In this document: in pieces, positions 7,610-15,893 of the stretch
How positions within the stretch are numbered: the first letter of the stretch is position 1
Layout of the letters: each line of letters begins with the position of its first letter
Assembly: GCA_023228045.1 (NCBI GenBank)
Contig: JALOBY010000019.1
Span: 1 to 27,207 of the forward strand
From: Endomicrobiales bacterium
Lineage (GTDB): Bacteria > Elusimicrobiota > Endomicrobiia > Endomicrobiales > JALOBY01
Direction of reading: 5' to 3'
DNA: 27,207 bases
The notes under the pieces: model-generated
Told to the model about the DNA's origin: nothing
Seen by the model: the letters and a program-made list of their open reading frames with translations, nothing else
Database searches by the model: none
Made by a program: the position numbers and the translations under genes

Positions 7610-7959
7610 TTATTCAATTTATTACCATTTAATTTTTGCTCTAAAATTGCAACCTTTTGAGCAAGTGTTTTTTGGTTATTTGTCAGTTTTGATATTACCG
7701 TTGAAAAATGCAAAACAATTAAAAGCAAAAACATAACAGCAAGAAAAAATAATGCTGAAATTGGCAACGCGGCACCTATAAGTTTTGTAAACCAAAATAA
7801 AACTGGTGGAAATAGTGAAACCAAAAACAAAAAAACAGCCGTTACAATCCAAAGCCACGAGTACTCTTCATTTAACTTCTTTCTTCTTACAAGTTCAAAA
7901 ACCAGTATGAGAATACCAACACTCACAGCAATTGAAAGTACTAAATTACTTAAAGTCAT
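7606..7959 (-). CDS. DUF2304 small membrane protein
   Basis: 117 residues with three hydrophobic helices (about 5-22, 36-60 and 64-88) and a short polar, coiled-coil-like tail ('LTNNQKTLAQKVAILEQKL'). Between the first helices is 'RRKKLNEEYSWLWI', typical of DUF2304. Members are regularly encoded next to a DPM1-like glycosyltransferase, as here, with ATGA overlaps on both sides. I infer it is a membrane partner of that enzyme; its biochemical role is not established. Confidence 0.85.
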   Translation of the reverse strand: MTLSNLVLSIAVSVGILILVFELVRRKKLNEEYSWLWIVTAVFLFLVSLFPPVLFWFTKLIGAALPISALFFLAVMFLLLIVLHFSTVISKLTNNQKTLAQKVAILEQKLNGNKLNK

Positions 7960-8666
7960 TTTGTTTTTCCCCTTAACAATGTAACCGTAATTGAAAACAG
8001 CATCTTAAACACATAGTAATACGCACCCAAACCATGATGCAACGGCTTATCTTTTGTATTTTGGCTCATAAGAACAGGAACTTCTTGTATTTTAAAGCCA
8101 GCGATATGCGATTGAATTATTAAATCGGCATCTGGAAAGTTTGCGGGATATTGCTGTGGCTGAGCATAATACTCAATTACTTTTCTGTTTACCGCACGGT
8201 ATCCGGAAGTTGAATCAGTTATTTTTGTTTTTGTTATTACACTTGCAAGCGTGTTAAATACTCCCATGCCTATTTTTTTTGCAAACTCAGCTTTGTACTG
8301 CCCAACACCCAGAAAACGCGAACCAATTACTATATCGGCACTTCCGTTTTTAAGCGGTTCCAATAATGACGGTAGAAATTCCGTATCGTGTTGACCATCA
8401 GCATCTATTTGTACAACAAAATCATAGTCGTTATATTTTGCAAACAGGTAACCGGTTTGCCTGGCGGCACCATCACCAAGGTTAAACGGATGACTAAGCA
8501 CAATAGCGTTTAGAAGCTGACACACACTGCAAGTTAAATCTTTTGAACCATCATCTATAACAGCAATGTCGGCATTTGGCATTACCTTTTTTATGCCGTT
8601 TATTACTCCGACAATGCCACTTGCCTCGTTGTAAGCAGGTATAATTACAAGAATTTTTTCTTGCAT
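7956..8666 (-). CDS. DPM1/DPG-like polyprenyl-phosphate glycosyltransferase
   Basis: 236 residues, GT-A family 2. 'VIIPAYNEASGI', 'IAVIDDGSKD', 'LGDGAARQTGY', 'VQIDADGQHD' (DxD) and 'GSRFLG' are the motifs of dolichyl-phosphate mannosyltransferase-like enzymes; 'DSTSGYRAVNRK' is the usual acceptor-side block. These transfer a sugar from a nucleotide donor to a polyprenyl phosphate, giving a lipid-linked donor for later steps. There is only a weak hydrophobic C-terminus, so membrane attachment may come from the DUF2304 partner. ATG 8666 overlaps the hemW stop (TGATG) and has AAGGAG 4 nt upstream; a TTG one codon earlier is not needed. Confidence 0.88.
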   Translation of the reverse strand: MQEKILVIIPAYNEASGIVGVINGIKKVMPNADIAVIDDGSKDLTCSVCQLLNAIVLSHPFNLGDGAARQTGYLFAKYNDYDFVVQIDADGQHDTEFLPSLLEPLKNGSADIVIGSRFLGVGQYKAEFAKKIGMGVFNTLASVITKTKITDSTSGYRAVNRKVIEYYAQPQQYPANFPDADLIIQSHIAGFKIQEVPVLMSQNTKDKPLHHGLGAYYYVFKMLFSITVTLLRGKTK

Positions 8667-9745
8667 CAAACAAACTCCTTAAAAACTTGGTTTGCCAAAA
8701 GCATACCGCGCTTTGTAAGGCGTATTATTTTGCCATCTTTCATAATAAGTTTTTTACTTAATAAATCATTTATGGCAGTGCCGTATTTATCCATTACTAT
8801 ATCAGAAAGGTCAACACCATCGCGACAACGCAGGTTTAAAATTATGTGATCAGTAAGGTTTGTTTGTTCATCTATCACTTCTTCTTCTACAACGGCACTG
8901 CCTGTTGAATTTATTTTTTCTATGTACTCTTCAATTGTCTGAGTGTTTTTAAAACGCATACCTTTTAAGTGCGATGCCGCGCCAGAGCCGAGCCCAATGT
9001 ACTCTCTATTTTTCCAATAAATCATATTGTGCCTTGACCTGAAACCATCACGCGCCCAATTTGAAATTTCATAGTGCTCATAACCCCGTTTTTCAAGCAT
9101 CTGCTCTGACCATTCATAAATTTCTGCCTGCTTGTCTTGATTAACTTTAACTTTTTGAGTATAAAATGGCGTGTTTTCTTCTATTGTTAGAGGGTAAAGT
9201 GATATATGTTGTGGTTCAAATGTCAAGGCGTCTTCAAGTTCACCTTGCCATTCAATTATAGTCTGGTGAGGAAAACCATAAATTAAATCCAAGCTTACAT
9301 TTTGAAATTGTAGTTTTTTTATCTGCCTAAAAATTTCACGAACCCGTTCAACAGTGTGAATGCGCCCAAGATATTTTAGGTTGTTATTATTTAAAGACTG
9401 AACACCAATACTTAAGCGATTAATTCCCCAAACTTTAAGGGCCCTCAACTTCTCTTCGGTTGCCGACTCGGGGTTTACCTCAACCGTTAACTCAAAAAGT
9501 CCGGAATAACCGAATATTAAACGGACATTATTTAGTAAATCAAGCAATTGCTCTGTTGAAAGAACGGTTGGTGTTCCGCCCCCAATATAGAGAGTTTCAA
9601 TTTTGTATCCTGAATATTTTGCCATCTCCTTTTTTAGAGCATTAAGATATGGGGCAATGAGATATTCTTTGCCCGCAAATGATGCAAAATCACAGTAATA
9701 ACACTTTGATTTACAAAATGGTAAATGTATATATAAACCGTTCAT
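8666..9745 (-). CDS. hemW: radical SAM heme chaperone HemW
   Basis: 359 residues. It begins 'GLYIHLPFCKSKCYYCDF' with the 4Fe-4S cysteines C11, C15 and C18 (CX3CX2C), then 'YIGGGTPTVL', 'EVNPES', 'RLSIGVQSLN' and 'SLDLIYGFPHQT', ending in the HemW C-terminal domain. Length and motifs match HemW rather than coproporphyrinogen dehydrogenase HemN, which is longer and carries an additional N-terminal region. HemW is a heme-binding chaperone that delivers heme to respiratory proteins. It follows lepB with a 42-nt gap and no clear Shine-Dalgarno. The lepA-lepB-hemW neighbourhood is common in bacteria (lepA-hemW adjacency especially). Confidence 0.9.
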   Translation of the reverse strand: MNGLYIHLPFCKSKCYYCDFASFAGKEYLIAPYLNALKKEMAKYSGYKIETLYIGGGTPTVLSTEQLLDLLNNVRLIFGYSGLFELTVEVNPESATEEKLRALKVWGINRLSIGVQSLNNNNLKYLGRIHTVERVREIFRQIKKLQFQNVSLDLIYGFPHQTIIEWQGELEDALTFEPQHISLYPLTIEENTPFYTQKVKVNQDKQAEIYEWSEQMLEKRGYEHYEISNWARDGFRSRHNMIYWKNREYIGLGSGAASHLKGMRFKNTQTIEEYIEKINSTGSAVVEEEVIDEQTNLTDHIILNLRCRDGVDLSDIVMDKYGTAINDLLSKKLIMKDGKIIRLTKRGMLLANQVFKEFV

Positions 9746-9787
9746 TTTTAATTATTTATTCAAGATGTTTATATTATTTACAAAATT

Positions 9788-10561
9788 TTATTTAATCAAC
9801 CGCCATCTATTTGCTGGCCAGTATAGAAAAAGTGGTTTGCCTTTAATTCTATTTTCAGGTAATGGCCCCCAAAAACGCGAATCAAATGATCTATCTCTGT
9901 TATCACCCATTGCAAAGTAACAACCCGCAGGAACAACAACTGGACCAAAATTATCTCTTACAACATCAAGCGCCATATCGGCAAAATCACCATTTTCCCA
10001 TGCTGCCTGATAATCTTTTTGGGTTTGGAAAACTTTTGGGGACTGATAAAAGTTCATATCTTCAAAATTTAGATAACTTTCCTCTACCGGTTTATCATTT
10101 ATGAATAGTTTTTTATTAACTACTTCAACCTTATCGCCACCGATAGCAACACACCTTTTAATAAAGTCCTTTTCAATTTTTTTTACCCTTTCTTCACCGA
10201 CAAGTGCTTTAATTGGCGCCCTAAAAACAATTATGTCGCCTCTTTGCACTTTGCAAATAGGAAATATCCTCTTGCCATCGGCAAGAGGAATATGAAAACC
10301 ATAAATAAATTTGTTAACGAATAGATGATCTCCCTCAAGCAAGGTCATACGCATACTGCCTGAAGGTATTTTAAATGCCTGAAGCAAAAAGTACATTATT
10401 ATTGCGGCAATTATTACGGCCGACCAGCCGGTTTCTATCCACTCATGTGACCACATAAAAAACTTATTGCAAGCTAAAACTTTATTAACATTCTTTATAT
10501 GTCTTAAAACACGTGCAATAACATACAACAAAATACCGGCAAGTAATAACTTAAATTCCAT
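9788..10561 (-). CDS. lepB: signal peptidase I
   Basis: 257 residues, inner membrane. Two N-terminal hydrophobic helices (about 3-18 and 45-63) precede the catalytic Ser69 in 'IPSGSM'. The general base is Lys135 in 'IKRCVAIGGD', and the C-terminal box is 'GDNRDRSFDSRFWGPLP'. It cleaves signal peptides on the outer face of the membrane. Oddity: the residues after the catalytic Ser are 'SMRMTL', where the family usually has Pro two positions after the Met (SMxPTL). The start at 10561 has AGGAG 5 nt upstream and lies 8 nt after lepA. Confidence 0.95.
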   Translation of the reverse strand: MEFKLLLAGILLYVIARVLRHIKNVNKVLACNKFFMWSHEWIETGWSAVIIAAIIMYFLLQAFKIPSGSMRMTLLEGDHLFVNKFIYGFHIPLADGKRIFPICKVQRGDIIVFRAPIKALVGEERVKKIEKDFIKRCVAIGGDKVEVVNKKLFINDKPVEESYLNFEDMNFYQSPKVFQTQKDYQAAWENGDFADMALDVVRDNFGPVVVPAGCYFAMGDNRDRSFDSRFWGPLPENRIKGKPLFLYWPANRWRLIK

Positions 10562-10569
10562 TTTAGCTC

Positions 10570-12354
10570 CTAATCATTTAATTTTAATACTGCAACAAAT
10601 GCTTCAGAGGGTATTTCAACCCTGCCAAATTGACGCATCTTTTTTTTGCCTTCTTTTTGTTTTTCAAGTAGTTTGCGCTTTCTTGAAATATCACCACCAT
10701 AACACTTTGCAATAACATCTTTTCTAAGAGCTTTTAGCGTTTCACGACAAATTATACGGTTACCTATGCGTGCTTGAATTGGTATTTCAAACATATGCCT
10801 TGGAATTATTTCTTTTAATTTCTCGGCTATAATTTTTGCCATATGATAAGAACTGTCTTTGTGCGCAATAACAGAGAAAGCATCTATTACTTCTTCATTT
10901 ATCATAAACTCAAGTTTTACTAAGTCCCCAGGCTTAAAACCGATATGTTCGTAATCAAACGAAGCATAGCCCCGAGAAACGGATTTTAACGAATCGAAAA
11001 AACCAATGATTACCTCTGAGAGGGGCATTTCATACTTTACAATAACTGTTTTTGTGTCAATATAACGCATATTCAGTTGTTTACCGCGTTTTTTTTGGCA
11101 TAGGTCAAGCACCTGACCAATATAATCAACCGGGCATATTACTGTCGAAATAACATACGGCTCATTTATCTCTTCAATATTTGCTTGATCTGGGAAATTT
11201 GCGGGGTTTGCAACTTCAATAATTTTGCCTTTTGTTGTAATTTTATAAACCACATTTGGAGATGTAATAATTAGGTCAAGGTTAAACTCGCGTTCAAGGC
11301 GTTCTTTTACAATTTCCATATGTAAAGAACCCAAAAAACCACAACGAAAACCAAAGCCCAAAGCCGACGATGTTTCCGGCCAGTAAAAAAGCGACGAATC
11401 TGAAAGGTGCAGTTTTTCAAGCGCCGTTTTTAGGTTATCATAGTCCGAGGTATTTACAGGGTAAAGACCGGCAAAAACAAACGGTTTAATTTCTTTATAG
11501 CCAAGATGCGGCCGGCTTGTTGGCCGCGATTTTTCTGTTATTGTATCGCCAATTTTTACATCATGTATATCTTTTATGCCGGCAACCACATAACCAACTT
11601 CTCCGGCACTAATAGTATTTGAAGCCACAAGTTTTATTTGCATATACCCAACCTCAAGCACATCGTAAGATGCCCCTGATGATGCAAATAAAATATTGCT
11701 TTTATTTGTGATTTTACCTTCAAGAACCCTTATTAAAATAATTACGCCTCTATATGGGTCGTAAAATGAATCAAATATTAGAGCGCTAAGCGGTTCATCG
11801 GCACTTCCGATAGGGGCAGGCACTTTAGCAATAACTGCGGCTATTATTTCCGCAATACCTTTGCCTTCTTTTGCGCTTGCGAGAAGTGGTTCATCTTTTA
11901 TATTTAATGCCTCTTCTATAAGCACCATTGAGTTAAGAATATCCGCTGTTGGCAAGTCAATTTTGTTTATAACAGGGATAATTGTTAGGTTTGCATTACG
12001 GGCAAGAATTGTATTGGCGAGTGTCTGTGCTTCTACACCTTGAGATGCGTCTACAACCAAAATTGCACCTTCACACGCAGCAAGTGCTCTGGAGACCTCA
12101 TAAGTAAAATCCACATGACCTGGGGTGTCAATTAAATTTAACATATACTCTTTACCGTCTGGAGCGGTATAGTTCATTCTTACAGCTTTTGCTTTTATTG
12201 TTATTCCGCGTTCTCGTTCAAGCTCCATACCATCCATAATTTGAGCGCGCATTTCTCTTTTAGATACAGTACCCGTAAACTCAAGCAAGCGGTCTGCAAG
12301 CGTACTTTTGCCATGGTCAATGTGTGCTATTATGCAAAAATTTCTTATTTCCAT
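10570..12354 (-). CDS. lepA: elongation factor 4 (LepA), ribosome-associated GTPase
   Basis: 594 residues, full length for the family. P-loop 'AHIDHGKST' (10-18), 'RERGITI' switch I, 'DTPGHVDF' G3 and 'NKID' G4, followed by EF-G-like domains and the LepA-specific C-terminal domain ending 'MRQFGRVEIPSEAFVAVL'. EF4 binds the ribosome and affects translocation and initiation, especially under stress. It starts at ATG 12354, only 13 nt from the edge of the short repeat element at 12368-12435, and has no obvious Shine-Dalgarno. Its leader therefore contains the repeat hairpin. Confidence 0.96.
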   Translation of the reverse strand: MEIRNFCIIAHIDHGKSTLADRLLEFTGTVSKREMRAQIMDGMELERERGITIKAKAVRMNYTAPDGKEYMLNLIDTPGHVDFTYEVSRALAACEGAILVVDASQGVEAQTLANTILARNANLTIIPVINKIDLPTADILNSMVLIEEALNIKDEPLLASAKEGKGIAEIIAAVIAKVPAPIGSADEPLSALIFDSFYDPYRGVIILIRVLEGKITNKSNILFASSGASYDVLEVGYMQIKLVASNTISAGEVGYVVAGIKDIHDVKIGDTITEKSRPTSRPHLGYKEIKPFVFAGLYPVNTSDYDNLKTALEKLHLSDSSLFYWPETSSALGFGFRCGFLGSLHMEIVKERLEREFNLDLIITSPNVVYKITTKGKIIEVANPANFPDQANIEEINEPYVISTVICPVDYIGQVLDLCQKKRGKQLNMRYIDTKTVIVKYEMPLSEVIIGFFDSLKSVSRGYASFDYEHIGFKPGDLVKLEFMINEEVIDAFSVIAHKDSSYHMAKIIAEKLKEIIPRHMFEIPIQARIGNRIICRETLKALRKDVIAKCYGGDISRKRKLLEKQKEGKKKMRQFGRVEIPSEAFVAVLKLND

Positions 12355-12362
12355 AGTTATAT

Positions 12363-12440
12363 TTTAACCCGCATTTTGCAATAGGTTCAAAAATCAAGGC
12401 GAAAGGACATGCCAAACCCTATTGCAAAATTCAGGTTTAA
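12363..12440. repeat. short inverted-repeat element (copy 1, internally deleted)
   Basis: Core 12368-12435 (68 bp). The left end CCCGCATTTTGCAATAGG and the reverse complement of the right end CCTGAATTTTGCAATAGG match closely, so the RNA can fold into a long stem with a loop of about 30 nt. TTTAA flanks the core on both sides in the same orientation (12363-12367 and 12436-12440). The right-hand TTTAA contains the ptsI stop codon. The ends match the two 157-bp copies at 22850 and 26456, but most of the interior is missing. It lies between ptsI and lepA and could act as an mRNA-stabilising or attenuating hairpin. Confidence 0.85.
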
Positions 12441-14173
12441 GGTGTCGTGTGCTTTTTGAAACGCTTGATAAGCTCTTCTCTATTTGGCGATTCTAGCAAG
12501 TCATTTGCAAGCTCCCTTGCTTGCGCGTAAGAAGTATTTCTAATTATTTTTTTTATTTTTGGTGCCTGAACAGGTGAAACGCTAAGTTCATTTAAACCAA
12601 GCCCAACTAAAACAACCGTAAGTGATGGGTCTGCTGCCATCTCGCCGCATAGTCCAACCCACTTACCTGCCCTATGAGCGGCTTCTACAACATTTTTTAT
12701 TAGTCGCAGTATTGCAGGGTGTAACGGATCATAAAGAGATGCCACATTTTCATTTACTCTGTCAATCGCAAGGGTATACTGAATTAAATCATTTGTGCCA
12801 ATTGATAAAAAGTCGCAATGCGCGACTATTTGATCGGCCGTTAAAGCCGCAGATGGCACTTCTATCATTACACCAACTTCTATATTTTCATCAAATTTTT
12901 TACCTTCGCTTCTAAGCTCTTCTTTAGTTTCTTCTAAAATTTTATTTGCCGCAAGCAACTCACCCAAACCTGAAATCATCGGATACATAATTTTAATTTT
13001 GCCCTCGGCTGATGCTCTTAGTATTCCGCGTAGCTGTGTTTTAAATATTTTTGGATATTTAAGTGAAAGCCTTATGGCACGCATCCCAAGAAATGGGTTT
13101 CCCTCTGTGGCCACACCCTCTAGGCCCATACCTGAAAGTTTGTCGCCACCAAGGTCAAAAGTTCTAATTATTACACTATATGGCATCATTTTTTGGGCTA
13201 TTCGCGAATAGTTTTTATAATGTTCTTCTTCGCTTGGCATTGAGCTTCTGTTAAAGTAAATAAACTCAGATCTGTAAAGACCAACCCCTTCGGCCCCATG
13301 GCTTAAAACCGATGCCGTCTCACTTGGGTTATCTATGTTTGCACCTATTACAATTCTATGACCGTCGATTGTTTGAGCCGGCAAATCTTTAAGTTTTTCT
13401 AACTCTTTTGTCTGCTCAAGTTGTATCTCTTTTTCATGCCTGTAGTTTTCAAGCATTTCAAGGCTTGGATTTATTACTACAATACCCTGATTACCATCGA
13501 CTACTATTGTGTCACCCTCTGAAATTTTTGCTGTAACATCTCTAAGACCTACAACCGCGGGAATTTCCAAACTTTGGGCGAGTATTGCGGTATGTGATGT
13601 TTTGCCACCTATGTCCGTAGCAAAACCAATTAGCAAATTCTCGCGCATAGACAATGTATCTGATGGTGTAAAGTTATGTCCAACCACTACACCTTCAGTT
13701 TTAATATCTGCTATGGTGCGCCTGACCCCACCGGCGAGATGGCTTAAAAGTTTTTTACCTACATCGGCGATATCATGCTTTCTTTCACGGAAGTACTCAT
13801 CATCTATCATCTCAAAAGAGTGAATAACCTTTTCAAGAACTTCACTTAAGGCGTACTCCGCGTTTATCCCGTCACTAATTATCTTTGTTACTTCCCTTGT
13901 TATAAGCGGGTCTTGCAATATTAGCAAGTGAGCATCCGCAAGGCGGGCATATTCTTTACCAAGCGTTTTATATATTTTTTCTTTTGTTACAAGCATCTCC
14001 GCATTTGTTTTGGATAATGCATCGCCAAAACGTTTTATTTCTTTTTTAATATCGTCTTTTTTAATCTCTCTTTTAGATGTATTAAACTCTTCATCTCTAA
14101 ACAAGATTGCCTTACCAATAGCAATGCCAGGCGATGCAGCAATACCGTGTAAAATAGAAACTTTTGCGTTCAT
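12437..14173 (-). CDS. ptsI: PTS enzyme I (phosphoenolpyruvate-protein phosphotransferase)
   Basis: 578 residues from ATG 14173, full length. His194 in 'GGKTSHTAIL' is the phosphorylated residue. 'ATEGNPFLGMRAIRL' and 'VGVMIEVPSA' belong to the PEP-binding barrel, and 'VGLCGEMAADP' holds the active-site Cys. It takes phosphate from PEP in the cytoplasm and passes it to HPr. The frame extends upstream to 14221, into HPr, but ATG 14173 has AAAGGA 6 nt upstream and begins the conserved 'ILHGIAASPGIAIG'. It follows HPr by 16 nt. The stop codon lies inside the TTTAA flank of repeat copy 1. Confidence 0.95.
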   Translation of the reverse strand: MNAKVSILHGIAASPGIAIGKAILFRDEEFNTSKREIKKDDIKKEIKRFGDALSKTNAEMLVTKEKIYKTLGKEYARLADAHLLILQDPLITREVTKIISDGINAEYALSEVLEKVIHSFEMIDDEYFRERKHDIADVGKKLLSHLAGGVRRTIADIKTEGVVVGHNFTPSDTLSMRENLLIGFATDIGGKTSHTAILAQSLEIPAVVGLRDVTAKISEGDTIVVDGNQGIVVINPSLEMLENYRHEKEIQLEQTKELEKLKDLPAQTIDGHRIVIGANIDNPSETASVLSHGAEGVGLYRSEFIYFNRSSMPSEEEHYKNYSRIAQKMMPYSVIIRTFDLGGDKLSGMGLEGVATEGNPFLGMRAIRLSLKYPKIFKTQLRGILRASAEGKIKIMYPMISGLGELLAANKILEETKEELRSEGKKFDENIEVGVMIEVPSAALTADQIVAHCDFLSIGTNDLIQYTLAIDRVNENVASLYDPLHPAILRLIKNVVEAAHRAGKWVGLCGEMAADPSLTVVLVGLGLNELSVSPVQAPKIKKIIRNTSYAQARELANDLLESPNREELIKRFKKHTTP

Positions 14174-14189
14174 AGTTAATCCTTTTTCT

Positions 14190-14453
14190 CTATTCGCCAA
14201 AACCATTCTCAAAAATCCCAACTAATTCGTTAATTGCTTCATTTTCATCGCTACCATTTGCTAAAAGTTTTAACTGTGTGTTAAAAGCCGCCGCAAGTGT
14301 CATAAGGCCCATAATACTTTTGCCATCAACTTCTTGACCATCTTTTATAATTTTAATTTGAGAAGAAAATTTTGCGGCAGTTTGTACAAATAATGCCGCT
14401 GGCCTTGCATGCAAACCAAGCTTATTTTTAATTGTAACAATCTTTTCAATCAT
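14190..14453 (-). CDS. ptsH: phosphocarrier protein HPr
   Basis: 87 residues. His15 in 'GLHARPAALF' is the catalytic phosphorylation site. Ser46 in 'DGKSIMGLMTL' matches the HPr-kinase target, in agreement with the hprK gene in this window. HPr relays phosphate from enzyme I to EIIA of the neighbouring transporter. Its ATG overlaps the EIID stop as TAATG, so it is translated with the transporter subunits. Confidence 0.95.
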   Translation of the reverse strand: MIEKIVTIKNKLGLHARPAALFVQTAAKFSSQIKIIKDGQEVDGKSIMGLMTLAAAFNTQLKLLANGSDENEAINELVGIFENGFGE

Positions 14454-15247
14454 TAATGGCCCCTAATACAAAATAGTAATATGCCTAAAGCTATTGTAGA
14501 GTAAAAAATTATGTTCGGTGAAACCCTACGCCCAGTTAAATAAAGTGTTCCTGTAAATATACAAAGCAAAACAAGCATATGCTCTAAATTGAGGCCAAAT
14601 TTAATGAAATAAACCACTAATGCGCAGACAAGTATAAAAATTCCTAAAATTTTAATAATTTTAATTGCTTCTTGTATATCTATCTCCGAAATTATGCCAA
14701 TGGCCTTTTGCGGATATGTATAACTCATGCTAAAAGTCCACCATCTGAAAAAAATATGAACGATGTTATAAAAAACAATGAAACTTATAGGAATAAACCA
14801 TGCCTCTCTGAAATATCCGTCTTTATACAAGAAAAGAGCAAAACAAATTGCGACAAGAGCCACAAATGGCCGCCATATTGCCCAAAAAAATGTATCACCA
14901 ACTGCCGCCAGAGGGCCAGACATATTCTTTTTTAGCACTGTTATACTTTCCGGCGAAATATCGCTTTGACCATGTTGCGCAAGCTGGGTTTCTTTAGAAG
15001 CAATAACACCCATAATTATGCTTACCATATAAGGATGTGTATTAAAAAAACCAAGCTGCCTTAAAACAGCACTTGAACGCTCAGCGGGTGTTTTATATAG
15101 GTGCCTGATTAATGGCATCATTATATAAGCAAACCCAACATTTTGCATTCTTTCGTAATTCCATATTGCCTGTAGAAAAAAAGACCTTGCAAGCATTTTT
15201 ATAAATATTATGTTTTTTAATAATCCGCGCTCATTACTTTCTTGCAT
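14453..15247 (-). CDS. PTS mannose-family transporter subunit IID
   Basis: 264 residues from ATG 15247. 'ARSFFLQAIWNYERMQNVGFAYIMMPLI' and 'FFNTHPYMVSIIMGVIASKE' are the EIID-Man hallmarks. Hydrophobic helices lie toward the C-terminus. It forms the membrane channel with EIIC. The start is uncertain: ATG 15259 (four residues longer) and TTG 15262 are in frame, but only 15247 has a plausible site (GGCGG) upstream. All of them overlap the end of EIIC. The transported sugar cannot be read; the family takes mannose, glucose, amino sugars and others. Confidence 0.88.
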   Translation of the reverse strand: MQESNERGLLKNIIFIKMLARSFFLQAIWNYERMQNVGFAYIMMPLIRHLYKTPAERSSAVLRQLGFFNTHPYMVSIIMGVIASKETQLAQHGQSDISPESITVLKKNMSGPLAAVGDTFFWAIWRPFVALVAICFALFLYKDGYFREAWFIPISFIVFYNIVHIFFRWWTFSMSYTYPQKAIGIISEIDIQEAIKIIKILGIFILVCALVVYFIKFGLNLEHMLVLLCIFTGTLYLTGRRVSPNIIFYSTIALGILLFCIRGH

Positions 15248-15887
15248 TTTTACCGCCATCAATTAAAGATGTAAGTTTTGGACTAAAATTCCTAAACATA
15301 ATCCCAAGCGCCATTATGGGCAAAAAACGCCATGAGAGAAAAAGCCCGTACATAACTTTGCTTGGCACCATAGCAAAAACCTCGCCAACCAGCCACTCAC
15401 CAGCAATAATAAAAGCGAAATAGAAAACAAAGGCCTTCAAAAAAAATAAAACTATTCCAATAAATATACCTTTGCTTACTCTGCCAATTTTACCCGCTTT
15501 AACTCCGTTCTCAACCCAACGCATAACTAAAACATTTATTTTTCTTATCCACATGTCTAGTAACTTAAAAAACATTGCAGATGGTAAGGCGAATATAAGA
15601 GCTAAAACCATTACCGCATTATTATTGGGCATAGTTTTTATGCCCCATATAGTGGCAAGTATTGCAACAGTTGTAATATCTGCCGGCACTGCGGCACCCA
15701 TTGGCAAAATACCTATCCATACAAACTCAACGATAATGCCAATCCAAATACCTGATGTTAAATCACCCAAAATACAGCCAAAAAGAGGGGCTACAACTAT
15801 TGGCCTTGAAAACATAAACTGACCAAAAGGTGTTATATCTAAACTTATTAAAGCGGCGATAAAAGCTAATAAAACTATTTCAGGCAT
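15234..15887 (-). CDS. PTS mannose-family transporter subunit IIC
   Basis: 217 residues with several membrane helices. 'SRPIVVAPLFGCILGDLTSGIWIGIIVEFVWIGILPMGAAVPAD' (about 28-72) is the conserved EIIC-Man/Sor segment that helps form the sugar path. It is somewhat shorter than the usual 250-270 residues. It begins 6 nt after the GH57 stop with GGAG 9 nt before the ATG, and its 3' end overlaps EIID. Confidence 0.9.
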   Translation of the reverse strand: MPEIVLLAFIAALISLDITPFGQFMFSRPIVVAPLFGCILGDLTSGIWIGIIVEFVWIGILPMGAAVPADITTVAILATIWGIKTMPNNNAVMVLALIFALPSAMFFKLLDMWIRKINVLVMRWVENGVKAGKIGRVSKGIFIGIVLFFLKAFVFYFAFIIAGEWLVGEVFAMVPSKVMYGLFLSWRFLPIMALGIMFRNFSPKLTSLIDGGKNARK

Positions 15888-15893
15888 TCAAGC

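Noticed and set aside
14174..14221. Longer N-terminus for enzyme I
   Set aside because: The extra residues lie in HPr coding sequence and the internal ATG has a proper ribosome site.
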